The translations under genes and the position numbers were made by a program. From Sedimentitalea arenosa (lineage in GTDB: Bacteria > Pseudomonadota > Alphaproteobacteria > Rhodobacterales > Rhodobacteraceae), in contig NZ_JAELVR010000001.1 of assembly GCF_016428585.1 (NCBI RefSeq), forward strand, positions 310,001 through 374,000: a DNA stretch of 64,000 bases, written 5' to 3'. The notes under the pieces were generated by a model. It worked only from the letters and a program-made list of their open reading frames with translations. It did not search any database and was not told the origin of the DNA. Shown here piece after piece: positions 1 through 8,307 of this stretch; position 1 is the first letter of the stretch; every line of letters begins with the position of its first letter.

Positions 1-1109
1 CCATGGGCAGCAGCAACGAGACCAGCACCTATGGCAACGCGATCAGCCCGTGGCGGCGTGGAAATGATGATGCGGCGCTGACGCCGGGCGGCTCCTCCGG
101 TGGCTCCGCCGCAGCCGTGGCGGCCGATCTCTGCCTTGCGGCGACCGGCACCGACACTGGCGGCTCGATCCGTCAGCCCGCCGCCTTTACGGGCACAGTC
201 GGGATCAAGCCCACCTATGGGCGCTGCTCGCGCTGGGGCATCGTGGCCTTTGCCAGTTCTCTCGATCAGGCCGGGCCGATGACCAAGTCTGTGCGCGACG
301 CGGCGATCATGCTGGAAGCGATGTGTGGGCATGATCCCAAGGACAGCACCAGCGCCGATCTGCCGGTGCCGGATTTCGAAGCGATGCTGAGCGGTGACAT
401 CAAGGGCAAGACCATCGGCATTCCGCGCGAGTACCGCATGGACGGCATGCCGGGTGAGATTGAAACGCTATGGTCTCAGGGTACGGACATGCTGCGCGAT
501 GCCGGTGCCAAGATCGTCGATATCAGCCTGCCACACACGAAATATGCGCTGCCGGCCTACTACGTCATCGCGCCTGCCGAAGCGTCGAGCAACCTCGCCC
601 GCTATGACGGGGTGCGCTATGGCCACCGCGCCAAGCTCGCGCAGGGCGACGGCATCACCGAGATGTATGAAAAGACCCGCGCCGAAGGCTTCGGCCACGA
701 GGTGCAGCGTCGGATCATGGTGGGCACCTACGTTCTGTCCGCAGGGTTCTACGACGCCTACTACAACCGTGCGCGCAAGGTCCGTACGCTGATCAAGAGG
801 GACTTCGAGAACGTCTTCGCCGAGGGGGTCGACGCGATCCTGACCCCGGCTACCCCGTCTGCGGCCTTTGGTCTGGGCGAGATGACGGATGCGGATCCGG
901 TACAGATGTATCTCAACGATGTCTTCACCGTGACGGTCAACCTGGCCGGCCTGCCGGGGATCTCGGTGCCCACGGGACTGGACAGCCAGGGCCTTCCACT
1001 TGGCCTGCAACTGATCGGCCGTCCATGGGAAGAGGGCGATCTGCTGAACACGGCCTATGCGCTGGAGTCCGCCGCGGGCTTTGTGGCCAAGCCCGGGAAA
1101 TGGTGGTAA
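1..1109 (+). CDS. gatA: Asp-tRNA(Asn)/Glu-tRNA(Gln) amidotransferase subunit A, 3' part
   Basis: GatA is the amidase subunit of GatCAB, which converts Glu-tRNA(Gln) and Asp-tRNA(Asn) to the amidated forms in the cytoplasm. The visible 368 residues carry the amidase signature: a glycine/serine stretch [14 protein letters not shown] (about residues 29-42 of the visible part) followed by [14 protein letters not shown], whose serine is the acyl-enzyme nucleophile of the Ser-Ser-Lys triad. GatA is usually about 490 residues, so roughly 125 N-terminal residues, including the catalytic lysine, lie left of the window; the reading frame is open to base 3 and the gene is not broken. It ends in TAA. The next gene starts 41 bases downstream on the same strand. 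Confidence 0.96.
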   Translation, partial: MGSSNETSTYGNAISPWRRGNDDAALTPGGSSGGSAAAVAADLCLAATGTDTGGSIRQPAAFTGTVGIKPTYGRCSRWGIVAFASSLDQAGPMTKSVRDAAIMLEAMCGHDPKDSTSADLPVPDFEAMLSGDIKGKTIGIPREYRMDGMPGEIETLWSQGTDMLRDAGAKIVDISLPHTKYALPAYYVIAPAEASSNLARYDGVRYGHRAKLAQGDGITEMYEKTRAEGFGHEVQRRIMVGTYVLSAGFYDAYYNRARKVRTLIKRDFENVFAEGVDAILTPATPSAAFGLGEMTDADPVQMYLNDVFTVTVNLAGLPGISVPTGLDSQGLPLGLQLIGRPWEEGDLLNTAYALESAAGFVAKPGKWW

Positions 1110-1150
1110 TCATCTCGCCATCCGTAATCAGCATCCGCAAGGCAGGAGAC

Positions 1151-1921
1151 ATGCGCAATTTCGTCCGACCCGTCCTGATGGCAGGGGCTTTCGCGGCCTC
1201 TCTCGCCGCTTGTGCGCCACAGGTGCCTGACAGCGGCGCAGGTATCGGTTTCGGCAGCGAGGCCGAGGCGATGCAGGCGCGCGAGCGCGAACTTGCCGGG
1301 GTACCGGCGACTGCCGACAGACTGGCGCCACCGCAGGCCTTGTCGAGCGAAACCCTGCCGCCCGCGGATCCAATGATGCAGCCCGCGCCACGCTCGCCAG
1401 GCTCGGTCTCTGCGGCACAGAGCGGATCGGCGGACGACATTGCCGCGCAAACCGCCGCCGTCCTCGCCTCGACCGCGCCGGCGACCGGTGGCGGCACCCT
1501 CGGCTCGCCCGAGGTGGTCACGACCGAAAGCGGCCTGTCAGCCGAGAACGATTTTTCAGCGGTGGCGGAAACCCGCACCATCGAATCCGACGCGGCCCTG
1601 ATCGCGACCAATCGCGCGCAATACGAGGTCGTGCAGCCGACCGCCGTGCCCGATCGCGACGGTGCGACACAGCCCAATATCGTCAGCTATGCGTTGTCGA
1701 CCTCGCATCCGGTCGGTACGCGCGTCTACAGCCGAAGCGGCATCAACCTGGAGGGGCGTGCCGAGCGGGCGTGCCGCAATTTCTCGTCCGCCGACCTTGC
1801 GCAGATCGAGTTCCTGTCGCGCGGGGGGCCAGAGCGGGACCGTGCGGGGCTGGACCCGGATGGCGACGGTTATGCCTGCAACTGGGATCCGTCGCGCTTC
1901 CGCAAAGCGGTGCAGAACTGA
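1151..1921 (+). CDS. lipoprotein with C-terminal Excalibur-type calcium-binding domain
   Basis: Predicted lipoprotein of 256 residues. The ATG at 1151 was chosen because it follows a purine-rich GCAGGAGAC ribosome site and begins a textbook lipoprotein signal peptide with lipobox LAAC (Cys21); the frame is open further upstream but that would bury the signal. The middle part is low-complexity, rich in Ala, Ser, Thr and Pro. The last 50 residues resemble an Excalibur domain: a Cys in ERACRNFS, then LDPDGDGYACNWDP, which has the DxDxDG calcium loop followed by the second Cys. Related proteins are widespread in Rhodobacteraceae, but their role in the envelope is unknown to me. Confidence 0.85.
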   Translation: MRNFVRPVLMAGAFAASLAACAPQVPDSGAGIGFGSEAEAMQARERELAGVPATADRLAPPQALSSETLPPADPMMQPAPRSPGSVSAAQSGSADDIAAQTAAVLASTAPATGGGTLGSPEVVTTESGLSAENDFSAVAETRTIESDAALIATNRAQYEVVQPTAVPDRDGATQPNIVSYALSTSHPVGTRVYSRSGINLEGRAERACRNFSSADLAQIEFLSRGGPERDRAGLDPDGDGYACNWDPSRFRKAVQN

Positions 1922-1928
1922 CCCCGCG

Positions 1929-2615
1929 ATGGGGGACGCGATCCGCTGGCAGCCTTCGCCGAATTTCGGGCCACGGCGCGACGGGCTGACGCCTGAACTG
2001 ATCGTCATACACTATACCGCCATGAGCAGCGCCGAGGCGGCGCTGGCACGCCTGTGCGACCCGGCGGCCGAAGTCTCGGCCCATTACCTCATCGCCGGTG
2101 ATGGCCGGGTCTGGCAGATGGTCGAGGAAATGCAGCGCGCCTGGCATGCCGGGGCGGGACGCTGGGGCGGGCAGGGGGATGTGAACTCGCGCTCGGTCGG
2201 GATTGAACTCGACAATGACGGCACGTATCCGTTTTCAGATCCGCAGATGCGCGCGCTCGAAGGTTTGCTCGCCGGGATCATGGATCGGTGGCGGATTGGA
2301 CCGGCGGGCTTGATCGGCCATTCCGACATGGCGCCGGATCGCAAGTTCGACCCTGGTCCACGGTTCGACTGGGTGCGGCTGGCGCGGCAGGGATTGGCGG
2401 TCTGGCCCGGTCAGGACGCGTGCGGGGAGGGCGATTTCATCGCCGACGCTGCCCGCTTCGGCTATGACCCGGAATACGGGGCCGACGCGGTGCTCGCCGC
2501 CTTTCGCGCCCGCTTTCGTCCCTTTGCGACCGGCCCGCTTTGTGCGGCGGACACGGCGGCGATGCAGGACCTCGCCCACCGCTTTGGCGTTGACCGGATC
2601 GGCAATAGCGCCTAA
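1929..2615 (+). CDS. N-acetylmuramoyl-L-alanine amidase (Amidase_2 / AmpD-AmiD type)
   Basis: Zinc amidase of 228 residues that would cleave the amide bond between MurNAc and L-Ala in peptidoglycan or its recycling products. The Amidase_2 fold is recognisable from IHYTAM (His28), GHSDMAP (His131) and KFDPG (Asp141), the three expected zinc ligands, with GIELDNDG (Glu93) as a further conserved acidic position. No signal peptide is seen, which favours a cytosolic AmpD-like recycling role over an exported AmiD role. The start at ATG 1929 lies 7 bases after the preceding stop without a clear ribosome site, so translation may be coupled to the upstream lipoprotein gene. The C-terminal 70 residues contain the peptidoglycan-binding-like helices seen in longer family members. 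Confidence 0.9.
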   Translation: MGDAIRWQPSPNFGPRRDGLTPELIVIHYTAMSSAEAALARLCDPAAEVSAHYLIAGDGRVWQMVEEMQRAWHAGAGRWGGQGDVNSRSVGIELDNDGTYPFSDPQMRALEGLLAGIMDRWRIGPAGLIGHSDMAPDRKFDPGPRFDWVRLARQGLAVWPGQDACGEGDFIADAARFGYDPEYGADAVLAAFRARFRPFATGPLCAADTAAMQDLAHRFGVDRIGNSA

Positions 2616-2620
2616 GTCGC

Positions 2621-3048
2621 GAGCGCGCGGAGAGCCGGATGGCCGCTGGCGCCGAAAGGTGCGAGAGGAAAGTCCGGACTCCCCATGACAACGGTGCCGG
2701 GTAACGCCCGGGCAGGGCAACCTGACGGACAGCGCCACAGAAAACAAACCGCCCGCCGCACCCGAGGTTCGCCGAGGGAGATTGCGCACGGGTCAGGATG
2801 AAACGGTGGGGTAAGAGCCCACCGCGCCGCTGGCAACAGGGGTGGCACGGCAAGCCCCACCGGGAGCAATGCCAAATAGGACCTCCGCGCGGGCTGGTCC
2901 CCTCGGGGATACCGCCGCTAGGCCGGTCATGGCCAAGAGAGGTCGGGTTGGCAGCTGGACGCGCGTGGCGACACGCGCGCTAGAGGAATGGTCATCGACG
3001 GGGCCACGCCCCCGAACAGAATCCGGCTTACAGGCTCTCCGCGCATAC
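2621..3048 (+). ncRNA. rnpB: RNase P RNA, bacterial class A
   Basis: RNA component of RNase P, which matures the 5' ends of tRNAs. The conserved CR-I block GAGGAAAGTCCGGACTCC is present near 2661-2680, with ACAGAAA and GTAAGAGCCCACC blocks in the middle and AGAGGAATGGTCATCGAC towards the 3' end. GAACAGAATCCGGCTTACAG lies near the 3' terminus. The terminal helix P1 is clear: 2625-2636 (GCGCGGAGAGCC) pairs perfectly with 3033-3044 (GGCTCTCCGCGC). The exact ends are set by P1 and are good to a few bases. It starts right after the amidase stop codon. Confidence 0.97.
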
Positions 3049-3325
3049 CATCATTCATCGAACGGGCATGTCGAACCGGCCTGTCAATACTCCGTGGCGT
3101 CTTGCGTCAGGTCAGAACCTGGGCCGCGGCGACGAGGACTCCGCAAAGGATGACGCCAAGGGCGAAGGAGGGAATACGCATGTCTAAATCCAATCGTGAA
3201 ACACCGAAACAGTTCGGGACAGTCAAATAATGCAGCAAGGGTAGCTCGCCAGCCGTTTCCTGAAAATGTCGCGTGTATGGATCACCATGATGCTGCAGCA
3301 AAAACGCTGCAGTCTCGTTTGCCTG
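3049..3325. other. gene-poor interval between rnpB and rpmG
   Basis: No gene of normal size is convincing here. Two very small frames meet head to head at 3180. On the plus strand a 16-codon frame (3180-3230) follows AAGGAGG at 3165-3171 with 8 bases spacing, a near-ideal ribosome site. On the minus strand a 24-codon frame (3181-3107) encodes a hydrophobic peptide, MRIPSFALGVILCG then VLVAAAQVLT, but has only a weak ribosome site. A perfect 7-bp inverted repeat with an A-rich loop lies at 3293-3312 (CTGCAGC / GCTGCAG). I cannot tell whether either peptide is made. Confidence 0.4.
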
Positions 3326-3353
3326 TTGACTCCGGCCCGCGCCTGAGTACAAG
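3326..3353 (+). promoter_or_regulatory. candidate sigma70 promoter of rpmG
   Basis: TTGACT at 3326-3331 and TACAAG at 3348-3353 with a 16-base spacer, 69 bases before the rpmG start. Both hexamers are fair matches; no other candidate is as close to rpmG. Confidence 0.4.
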
Positions 3354-3421
3354 CGCAGCTTCATGTGAATTCGTCGAAGGGCCCCGCCATCGGGTGATCC
3401 TTTCGTTGCAGGAGAGAGACC

Positions 3422-3589
3422 ATGGCGAAGCCGACCACAATCAAAATCCGCCTGAACTCGACCGCAGGCACCGGTCATTTCTATGTGACCAAGAAAAATG
3501 CGCGCACCATGACCGAGAAGATGGTCGTCCGCAAATACGATCCGGTGGTCCGCAAGCATGTCGAGTACAAGGAAGGCAAGATCAAGTAA
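3422..3589 (+). CDS. rpmG: 50S ribosomal protein L33
   Basis: Complete 55-residue L33, a small large-subunit protein. The sequence begins [20 protein letters not shown] and ends [11 protein letters not shown], with the family core [15 protein letters not shown] in between. There are no cysteines, so this is the zinc-independent (C-minus) form of L33. The ATG at 3422 follows GCAGGAGAGAGACC. A strong hairpin terminator lies 26 bases past the stop, so the gene is probably a single transcription unit. Confidence 0.97.
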   Translation: MAKPTTIKIRLNSTAGTGHFYVTKKNARTMTEKMVVRKYDPVVRKHVEYKEGKIK

Positions 3590-3615
3590 CCGCATGACGG
3601 TTGCGTGAAACTGCC

Positions 3616-3643
3616 AAGGCCACGCCGCGCGCGTGGCCTTTTT
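3616..3643 (+). terminator. rho-independent terminator of rpmG
   Basis: Perfect 10-bp stem AAGGCCACGC (3616-3625) / GCGTGGCCTT (3631-3640) with a 5-base loop, running into TTT. It directly follows rpmG. Confidence 0.85.
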
Positions 3644-3681
3644 CGTCGCGCCATGCGCACGCCCTGCAAGGGAACGGACGG

Positions 3682-4371
3682 ATGCCCAAGGACGGACATT
3701 TCAACACGCGTACCGGTTGGCTGCGGGCGGCGATCCTGGGCGCGAATGACGGGTTGGTTTCCACCGCCAGCCTGTTGGTCGGGATGATTTCGGCCGGCGC
3801 GGGACATGGCGGCGTGTTGCTCGCCGGACTTGCGGGTCTGACCGCCGGAGCGTTCTCAATGGCTGCAGGCGAATACGTTTCTGTTTCGGCGCAGGCTGAC
3901 AGCGAGGCGGCAGACCTTGCCCGTGAACGGCAGGCGTTGCGGGACGACCCCGACTATGAACTGGAAGAACTGGCGGAGGGGCTGCAATCGCGCGGGGTAT
4001 CACCCGGTCTGGCGCGGCAGGTGGCGCATGAGATGACCGAGCATGACGCCTTGGACGCCCATGCGCGCGAGGAACTCGGCTTTACCGAGACCAGCGCCAG
4101 CGATCCGTTGCAGGCCGCCTGGACCTCGGCCGTGAGCTTTGCCATCGGCGGGGGACTGCCGGTGCTGGCCGTGCTGGGCGCGCCTGACGGTGCGGGAATT
4201 GCCTCCGTGGCGGCGATGTCGCTAGCGGCGCTGATGCTGCTGGGAGCTGTCGGCGCCTGGCTGGGCGGGGCCCCTATCCGCGCCGCCGTTTTGCGTGTCC
4301 TGTTCTGGGGCACGTTCGCCATGGCCGTGACGGCTGGCGTTGGGCGCGTTCTTGGTGTCGCAATCGTCTAG
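3682..4371 (+). CDS. VIT1/CCC1-family membrane transporter
   Basis: Protein of 229 residues in the VIT/CCC1 (DUF125) family, whose characterised eukaryotic members move Fe2+ or Mn2+ into vacuoles; bacterial substrates are mostly inferred. The N-terminal membrane helix contains the family motif GANDGLVSTASLLVG, followed by a second helix with GAFSMAAGEYVSVSAQ. A charged cytosolic segment rich in Glu, His and Asp (about residues 75-140) is the part that binds metal in plant VIT1. Three further hydrophobic helices fill the C-terminus. The ATG at 3682 fits the family N-terminus; the frame is open upstream only through the rpmG terminator. Confidence 0.88.
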   Translation: MPKDGHFNTRTGWLRAAILGANDGLVSTASLLVGMISAGAGHGGVLLAGLAGLTAGAFSMAAGEYVSVSAQADSEAADLARERQALRDDPDYELEELAEGLQSRGVSPGLARQVAHEMTEHDALDAHAREELGFTETSASDPLQAAWTSAVSFAIGGGLPVLAVLGAPDGAGIASVAAMSLAALMLLGAVGAWLGGAPIRAAVLRVLFWGTFAMAVTAGVGRVLGVAIV

Positions 4372-4383
4372 TGCGGCGCAACG

Positions 4384-4411
4384 AAAAAGGGCCGGTCGTT
4401 TCGACCGGCCC
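4384..4411 (-). terminator. terminator of the Bax-inhibitor-1 family gene
   Basis: Perfect 10-bp stem GGGCCGGTCG (4389-4398) / CGACCGGCCC (4402-4411) with a TTT loop. Read on the minus strand it is followed by TTTTT, so it is an efficient terminator for the gene ending at 4435; it may also stop reads from the convergent VIT gene. Confidence 0.85.
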
Positions 4412-4434
4412 ATTCCTCTTGATCGTTGCCGAGC

Positions 4435-5184
4435 TTATTCGCGATTGCCGAACAGCTGCAGCAGGAACATGAACATGTTGATGAAGTCGAGATAGAGCGT
4501 CAATGCGCCCATGATCGCGGACTTCGCCAGCCACTCGCTGTCGCCATGTGCGGCATGCTGGATGTACTCGGTCTTGATCTTCTGCGTGTCATAGGCGGTC
4601 AGACCCGCGAAGATCAGAACGCCAAGGATCGAAATCGCGAACATGATTGCCGGCGACTGCAGGAAGATGTTGACGATCATCGCCACCAGAAGGCCGATCA
4701 CGCCCATGATCAGGAACGATCCCCAGGCCGAGATGTCTTTTTTGGTGGTATAACCCCAGAGGGACAGCCCCGCAAAGGCGATCGACGTGATCAGGAAGAC
4801 CTGAGCGATCGAATAGCCGGTGAAGGCGACGAAGATCCACGCCATCGACAAGCCCATGACGGCCGAGAAGGCGTAGAAGAACAGTTGAGCCCCTGCTGCG
4901 GACAGCCTGTTGATCGCAGCACCAAAGGCAAACACCATGATCAGCGGCGCGAACATCAGAATCCAGCCCAGAATGTTCGGCGACAGCGTGACCGGGTCGC
5001 GGAAGATGCCCAGAAGGGCAGGGCTGGTGCCGACGGCCCAGGCGACGAGGAAGGTCAGCAGCGTGCCCACGGACATGGTGCCGTAGACCTTGTTCATGTG
5101 GGCGCGAAGGCCCTCGTCGAACGCGGCTGTGCGCGTTCCGGCCGCGGTCCGGCCCGTCATGTGAGTCGTGTCGAATTCAGCCAT
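4435..5184 (-). CDS. Bax inhibitor-1 / TMBIM (YbhL/YccA) family membrane protein
   Basis: Integral membrane protein of 249 residues with seven hydrophobic segments from about residue 35 to the end, ending LLQLFGNRE. The BI-1 family signature is the C-terminal stretch AGLTAYDTQKIK followed by ALTLYLDFINMF. Characterised relatives are pH-sensitive calcium leak channels (BsYetJ) or FtsH partners (YccA); which role applies here cannot be read from the sequence. The ATG at 5184 follows GGAGACCTTGA. The N-terminal 25 residues are polar, as in other alphaproteobacterial members. Confidence 0.92.
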   Translation of the reverse strand: MAEFDTTHMTGRTAAGTRTAAFDEGLRAHMNKVYGTMSVGTLLTFLVAWAVGTSPALLGIFRDPVTLSPNILGWILMFAPLIMVFAFGAAINRLSAAGAQLFFYAFSAVMGLSMAWIFVAFTGYSIAQVFLITSIAFAGLSLWGYTTKKDISAWGSFLIMGVIGLLVAMIVNIFLQSPAIMFAISILGVLIFAGLTAYDTQKIKTEYIQHAAHGDSEWLAKSAIMGALTLYLDFINMFMFLLQLFGNRE

Positions 5185-5371
5185 TCAAGGTCTCCGTTCA
5201 AGACTGTTGAACTGCCGGACAAACTCCGGCAGCGATTGTGCCAAATATCGGAGGCCGAAGCCGTAATTTCAAGTATTTCCGTCAGGATTCTTGGTGACAA
5301 TTCGGTCAGAATCCGCGCGGCCACTACAAGATGCAGCGGCCGTCCCGATCCCGAGCCCCGTTTCAGCTGAT

Positions 5372-5572
5372 TCAGTAGAGTGGTTTGTCCCAGACCGGGC
5401 GCCTTGCCTCGGCTTCCGCTTGGGCACGGCTGACGCCAATGTCCCGCAGCGCCGCATCGTCCAGCCTGCGCAGCGCCTGGCGTTGATGCCACAGACCATA
5501 GGCCTGGCTGAGCCGCTGCAGAAGCGACGGATTGGACCGTGGGGTGGCGATGGTTTGTGAGATATAGGTCAT
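5372..5572 (-). CDS. DUF1127 small basic protein
   Basis: Protein of 66 residues with the arginine-rich DUF1127 motif at its C-terminal half: RQALRRLDDAALRDIGVSRA. DUF1127 proteins are abundant in alphaproteobacteria; some bind RNA and affect small RNA or phosphate metabolism, but most are uncharacterised. The start is placed at ATG 5572 (MTYISQTIATPR) because AAGGA lies 8 bases before it; an upstream ATG in the same frame lacks a ribosome site. The gene is divergent from the LysR gene at 5697, the usual arrangement when a LysR protein controls its neighbour. Confidence 0.88.
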   Translation of the reverse strand: MTYISQTIATPRSNPSLLQRLSQAYGLWHQRQALRRLDDAALRDIGVSRAQAEAEARRPVWDKPLY

Positions 5573-5602
5573 GTCAGGTGTCCTTACGGCGAATCGTGAT
5601 GC

Positions 5603-5617
5603 TTGATCTCGCTTCAA
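5603..5617. promoter_or_regulatory. candidate LysR-type binding site
   Basis: Interrupted palindrome TTGA-N7-TCAA (TTGATCTCGCTTCAA), which contains the T-N11-A core of LysR-family operators. It sits in the 124-base gap between the divergent DUF1127 and LysR genes, 31 bases from the DUF1127 start. The match is by pattern only. Confidence 0.4.
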
Positions 5618-5696
5618 TCATTTTCCTTGATCTACTTGGGGTGTCGTGCTTCATATGAAAAGTGAATGTTTGTGAGAACTGATATCAAGGATCGTG

Positions 5697-6578
5697 ATGA
5701 TGCGGAATTTGGACATTACGACATTGCGTTCCTTCGTAGCCGTGGCCGACTCCGGTGGCGTGACCCGAGCTGCGGGCTTCCTGCATTTGACGCAATCCGC
5801 GGTCTCGATGCAGCTCAAGCGACTCGAGGAGGTGCTTGGTCTGCAGCTGCTCGACAGGTCGGGCAGGACCATCGCGCTCACCGCCTCTGGTGAGCAGCTC
5901 TTGGCCTATGCCCGGCGCATGGTCGCGCTGAACGACGAGGTGATCGGGCGTCTTACGGATCAGGCCTTCGAGGGCGAGATCGTGCTGGGCGTGCCCCATG
6001 ACATCGTTTACCCGGCGATTCCGCGGGTACTGCAACGGTTCAACGCCTCTTTCCCGCGGGTCAGGGTGCAATTGGTGACGTCCTACACGCGCACGCTCAA
6101 GGCGCAGTATGCCCGCGGCGAATGCGATCTCATCCTGACAACCGAGGTCGAGCGCACCACGGACAGCGAAACCTTGGCTGAACGCCCGCTCTGCTGGATC
6201 GGGGCGCCGGACGGCTCGGCCTGGCGGCAGCGGCCCCTGCGCCTGGCCTTTGGTCGCTTCTGCACCTTCCGGCCGCGGGTCATCGCGGCGCTCGATTCAG
6301 TGGGCATCCCCTGGGACATGGTCGTCGAAACCGAGTCTGACCGCACCATAGAAGCAACGGTGAGCGCTGATCTGGCCGTCAACGCGATGATCGAAGGGAC
6401 CGAACCCGTCCATCTGCGCCAGATCGACCATGGTGGCACGCTACCCAATCTGGGCGCGCAGATGATCAACCTGTACGGCGCGGACAAGGCCCGCAGTCAG
6501 ATCGTCGAAAATCTCGCCGGGCTGGTCCGGAAATCCTTCAGCAGCATTGCGGTGCCGAGCCTTCAGGCAGCGGGCTAG
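5697..6578 (+). CDS. LysR-family transcriptional regulator
   Basis: LysR-type regulator of 293 residues. The N-terminal winged helix-turn-helix is clear (LDITTLRSFVAVADSGGVTR, then LHLTQSAVSMQLKRLEEVLG), followed by a two-lobe effector domain. Three start codons follow each other (GTG 5694, ATG 5697, ATG 5700) after AAGGA at 5687-5691; 5697 or 5700 is most likely. The effector is unknown. The divergent DUF1127 gene is the likely target. Its TAG stop overlaps the stop of the convergent quinone oxidoreductase gene in the palindrome CTAG, so no terminator fits between them. Confidence 0.93.
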   Translation: MMRNLDITTLRSFVAVADSGGVTRAAGFLHLTQSAVSMQLKRLEEVLGLQLLDRSGRTIALTASGEQLLAYARRMVALNDEVIGRLTDQAFEGEIVLGVPHDIVYPAIPRVLQRFNASFPRVRVQLVTSYTRTLKAQYARGECDLILTTEVERTTDSETLAERPLCWIGAPDGSAWRQRPLRLAFGRFCTFRPRVIAALDSVGIPWDMVVETESDRTIEATVSADLAVNAMIEGTEPVHLRQIDHGGTLPNLGAQMINLYGADKARSQIVENLAGLVRKSFSSIAVPSLQAAG

Positions 6579-7537
6579 TCGCCTGTCCGGATCACGACCT
6601 TGCCGGTCGATTTGCGGCTGCGCAGCAACTCCATGCCCTCGGCCACATCGGTGAGGGGCAGGATGTGGCTGACATGCGGAGATAGAAGACCGTTGGAATA
6701 CCAGTCGATGAGTTGGGCGAGACTGCGTCGGACCAGATCCGGCCGGAACTTCATGTAGCCGCCTATATAGTAGCCGATTACCGTCAGGTTCTTGACCAAC
6801 AAGTGGTTCGCCGGGATCTGCGGCACCTCGCCGCTGGCGAACCCGATCGGCAACAGCCGGGCTTCTGGGTTGCAGGCGCGGAAGGCGGCCTTGAAGGCCG
6901 GCCCGCCGACCGCGTCATAGACGACATCCGCACCGCCCAACTCCTTCACACGCGTCCGCAGGTCCTCGGAGTCATCAATCAGGTGGTCCGCCCCCGCAGC
7001 GCGGGCGACCTCGAGCTTGTCGCGCCCGCGCGCATGGGCGATCACGGTGGCGCCCATCAACTTGCCGATCTCGACCGCCGTCAGCCCGACGCCTCCCGCG
7101 GCTCCGGTCACCAGCAGCGTTTCTCCGGGCTGCATGCGGGCGCGGTAGTCCAGCGCCATGTGACTCGTGACATAGGCGATCTGCAGGGCCGCAGCGTCTT
7201 CGAAGCTCATCGCGTCGGGAATGCGGATCGCGCGATCAGCCTCGAACACGCCGAATTCGGCCAGCCCGCCCTGGCCCGAGAAGACGGCGACGCGGTCCCC
7301 CGGCTTCAGATTGTTGACCGAATCGCCGGTAGTGGTGACGATTCCCGACAATTCCATGCCCATCGTGAACGGTGTTTGGGGGATGTCCTGGTAGGTGCCT
7401 TTTTGTGTCAGCAGGTCTGCGAAGTTCAACCCGCAGGCTTTGATCTCGACCCCGATTTGCGTCGGACCCGGCTCGGAAATGTCGATCCGGCACAGGTGCG
7501 GCGCTGCACCCTCGGTTGTTATTCGGTAGGCGAGCAC
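6575..7537 (-). CDS. NADPH:quinone oxidoreductase-like MDR dehydrogenase
   Basis: Zinc-independent medium-chain dehydrogenase/reductase of 320 residues, close to quinone oxidoreductases. The N-terminal GroES-like domain has CGLNFADLLTQKGTYQ and lacks the zinc-binding cysteine set. The nucleotide-binding domain carries VTGAAGGVGLTAVEIGKLMG (about residues 144-163) and the SDR-like ARGRDKLEVARAAGADH stretch expected for NADPH use. It would reduce quinones or enoyl-type substrates with NADPH in the cytosol; the true substrate cannot be fixed. The start codon is GTG at 7537, 7 bases after AAGGA. Confidence 0.92.
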   Translation of the reverse strand: MLAYRITTEGAAPHLCRIDISEPGPTQIGVEIKACGLNFADLLTQKGTYQDIPQTPFTMGMELSGIVTTTGDSVNNLKPGDRVAVFSGQGGLAEFGVFEADRAIRIPDAMSFEDAAALQIAYVTSHMALDYRARMQPGETLLVTGAAGGVGLTAVEIGKLMGATVIAHARGRDKLEVARAAGADHLIDDSEDLRTRVKELGGADVVYDAVGGPAFKAAFRACNPEARLLPIGFASGEVPQIPANHLLVKNLTVIGYYIGGYMKFRPDLVRRSLAQLIDWYSNGLLSPHVSHILPLTDVAEGMELLRSRKSTGKVVIRTGD

Positions 7538-7725
7538 ATCAAAATCCTTGTATTTTTAACGATTTGCGGACAGTCTGACTGTCAAGTCGCGCAGCGAATC
7601 CTTCCAAGCCAGCCGGAGCTTGTAAAGGGGAGTTCGACGTATGGAGCTGCAGAATTTCGTTTTGAATCAGCCCCGAACCTCCCGCCCCCGGCAGCATGCC
7701 TCCCGTTTACCGGGAATCCCTTGAC

Positions 7726-7753
7726 TTGAATTCAACTGAAAAGCCCGTAGTAT
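7726..7753 (+). promoter_or_regulatory. candidate promoter with embedded palindrome before the XRE gene
   Basis: TTGAAT (7726-7731) and TAGTAT (7748-7753) with 16 bases between them form a plausible sigma70 promoter. The -35 region is part of a perfect 10-bp palindrome TTGAATTCAA (7726-7735), a natural position for autoregulation by the XRE protein encoded downstream. A second inverted repeat, ACCTTG (7821-7826) / CAAGGT (7835-7840), lies in the presumed leader. The 338-base gap 7538-7875 holds no gene that I can see. Confidence 0.4.
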
Positions 7754-7875
7754 CTGTGGCACGGTGTGGACCGGGTTGTTTAGAATGGCTTGGTAGGAGC
7801 GGAGATCGGAAGTCTGTCGCACCTTGCCCGCTAACAAGGTCTGAACGGTAATTGGTTTGGTAAAGGAGAAAACGT

Positions 7876-8247
7876 ATGACTCACCCTGTAGATGTGCATG
7901 TCGGCAAAAGGGTGCGGCACCGCCGATGGTTGATTGGAATGACCCAGCAGCAATTGGCTGAACAGGTGGGGATCAAGTTCCAGCAGATCCAGAAATACGA
8001 GACCGGCGCGAACCGGGTCAGTGCATCGCGGCTCTGGGACATCGCCGACGCGCTCGACGTTCCGGTGAGCTTTTTCTTCGAGGGTCTTGAAGATGCCGAA
8101 CGCCAGGGCGACGAGAAGTCGATGGTTCCGACCGATCTGATGGGCGACAAGGAAGCGCTCGATCTGGTGCGCTCCTACTACGCGATCCCCGAGAACCAGC
8201 GCCGCCGCCTTTTCGAACTGGCCCGTGTTCTGAGCGACGTGGCCTGA
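7876..8247 (+). CDS. XRE-family transcriptional regulator
   Basis: DNA-binding protein of 123 residues with an HTH_3 domain at about residues 10-66: VGKRVRHRRWLIGMTQQQLA, then KFQQIQKYETGANRVSASRL. The C-terminal part (about 70-123) is helical and acidic-basic mixed and contains SYYAIPENQRRRLFELARVL, a tail shared by many alphaproteobacterial one-domain XRE regulators. The start at 7876 follows AAAGGAG. It stands alone, with its own promoter candidate and a hisN-like gene 60 bases downstream on the same strand. Targets cannot be named. Confidence 0.93.
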   Translation: MTHPVDVHVGKRVRHRRWLIGMTQQQLAEQVGIKFQQIQKYETGANRVSASRLWDIADALDVPVSFFFEGLEDAERQGDEKSMVPTDLMGDKEALDLVRSYYAIPENQRRRLFELARVLSDVA

Positions 8248-8307
8248 GTCAGACGCGCCGATCCGTGCCGCTTGCGGCCGGTCGTCGCGAATGTCATGTG
8301 AGCGGTC

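Noticed and set aside
5603-5617. FNR box in the DUF1127/LysR gap
   Set aside because: TTGATCTCGCTTCAA lacks the ATCAA half at the right distance; it fits a LysR-type dyad better.
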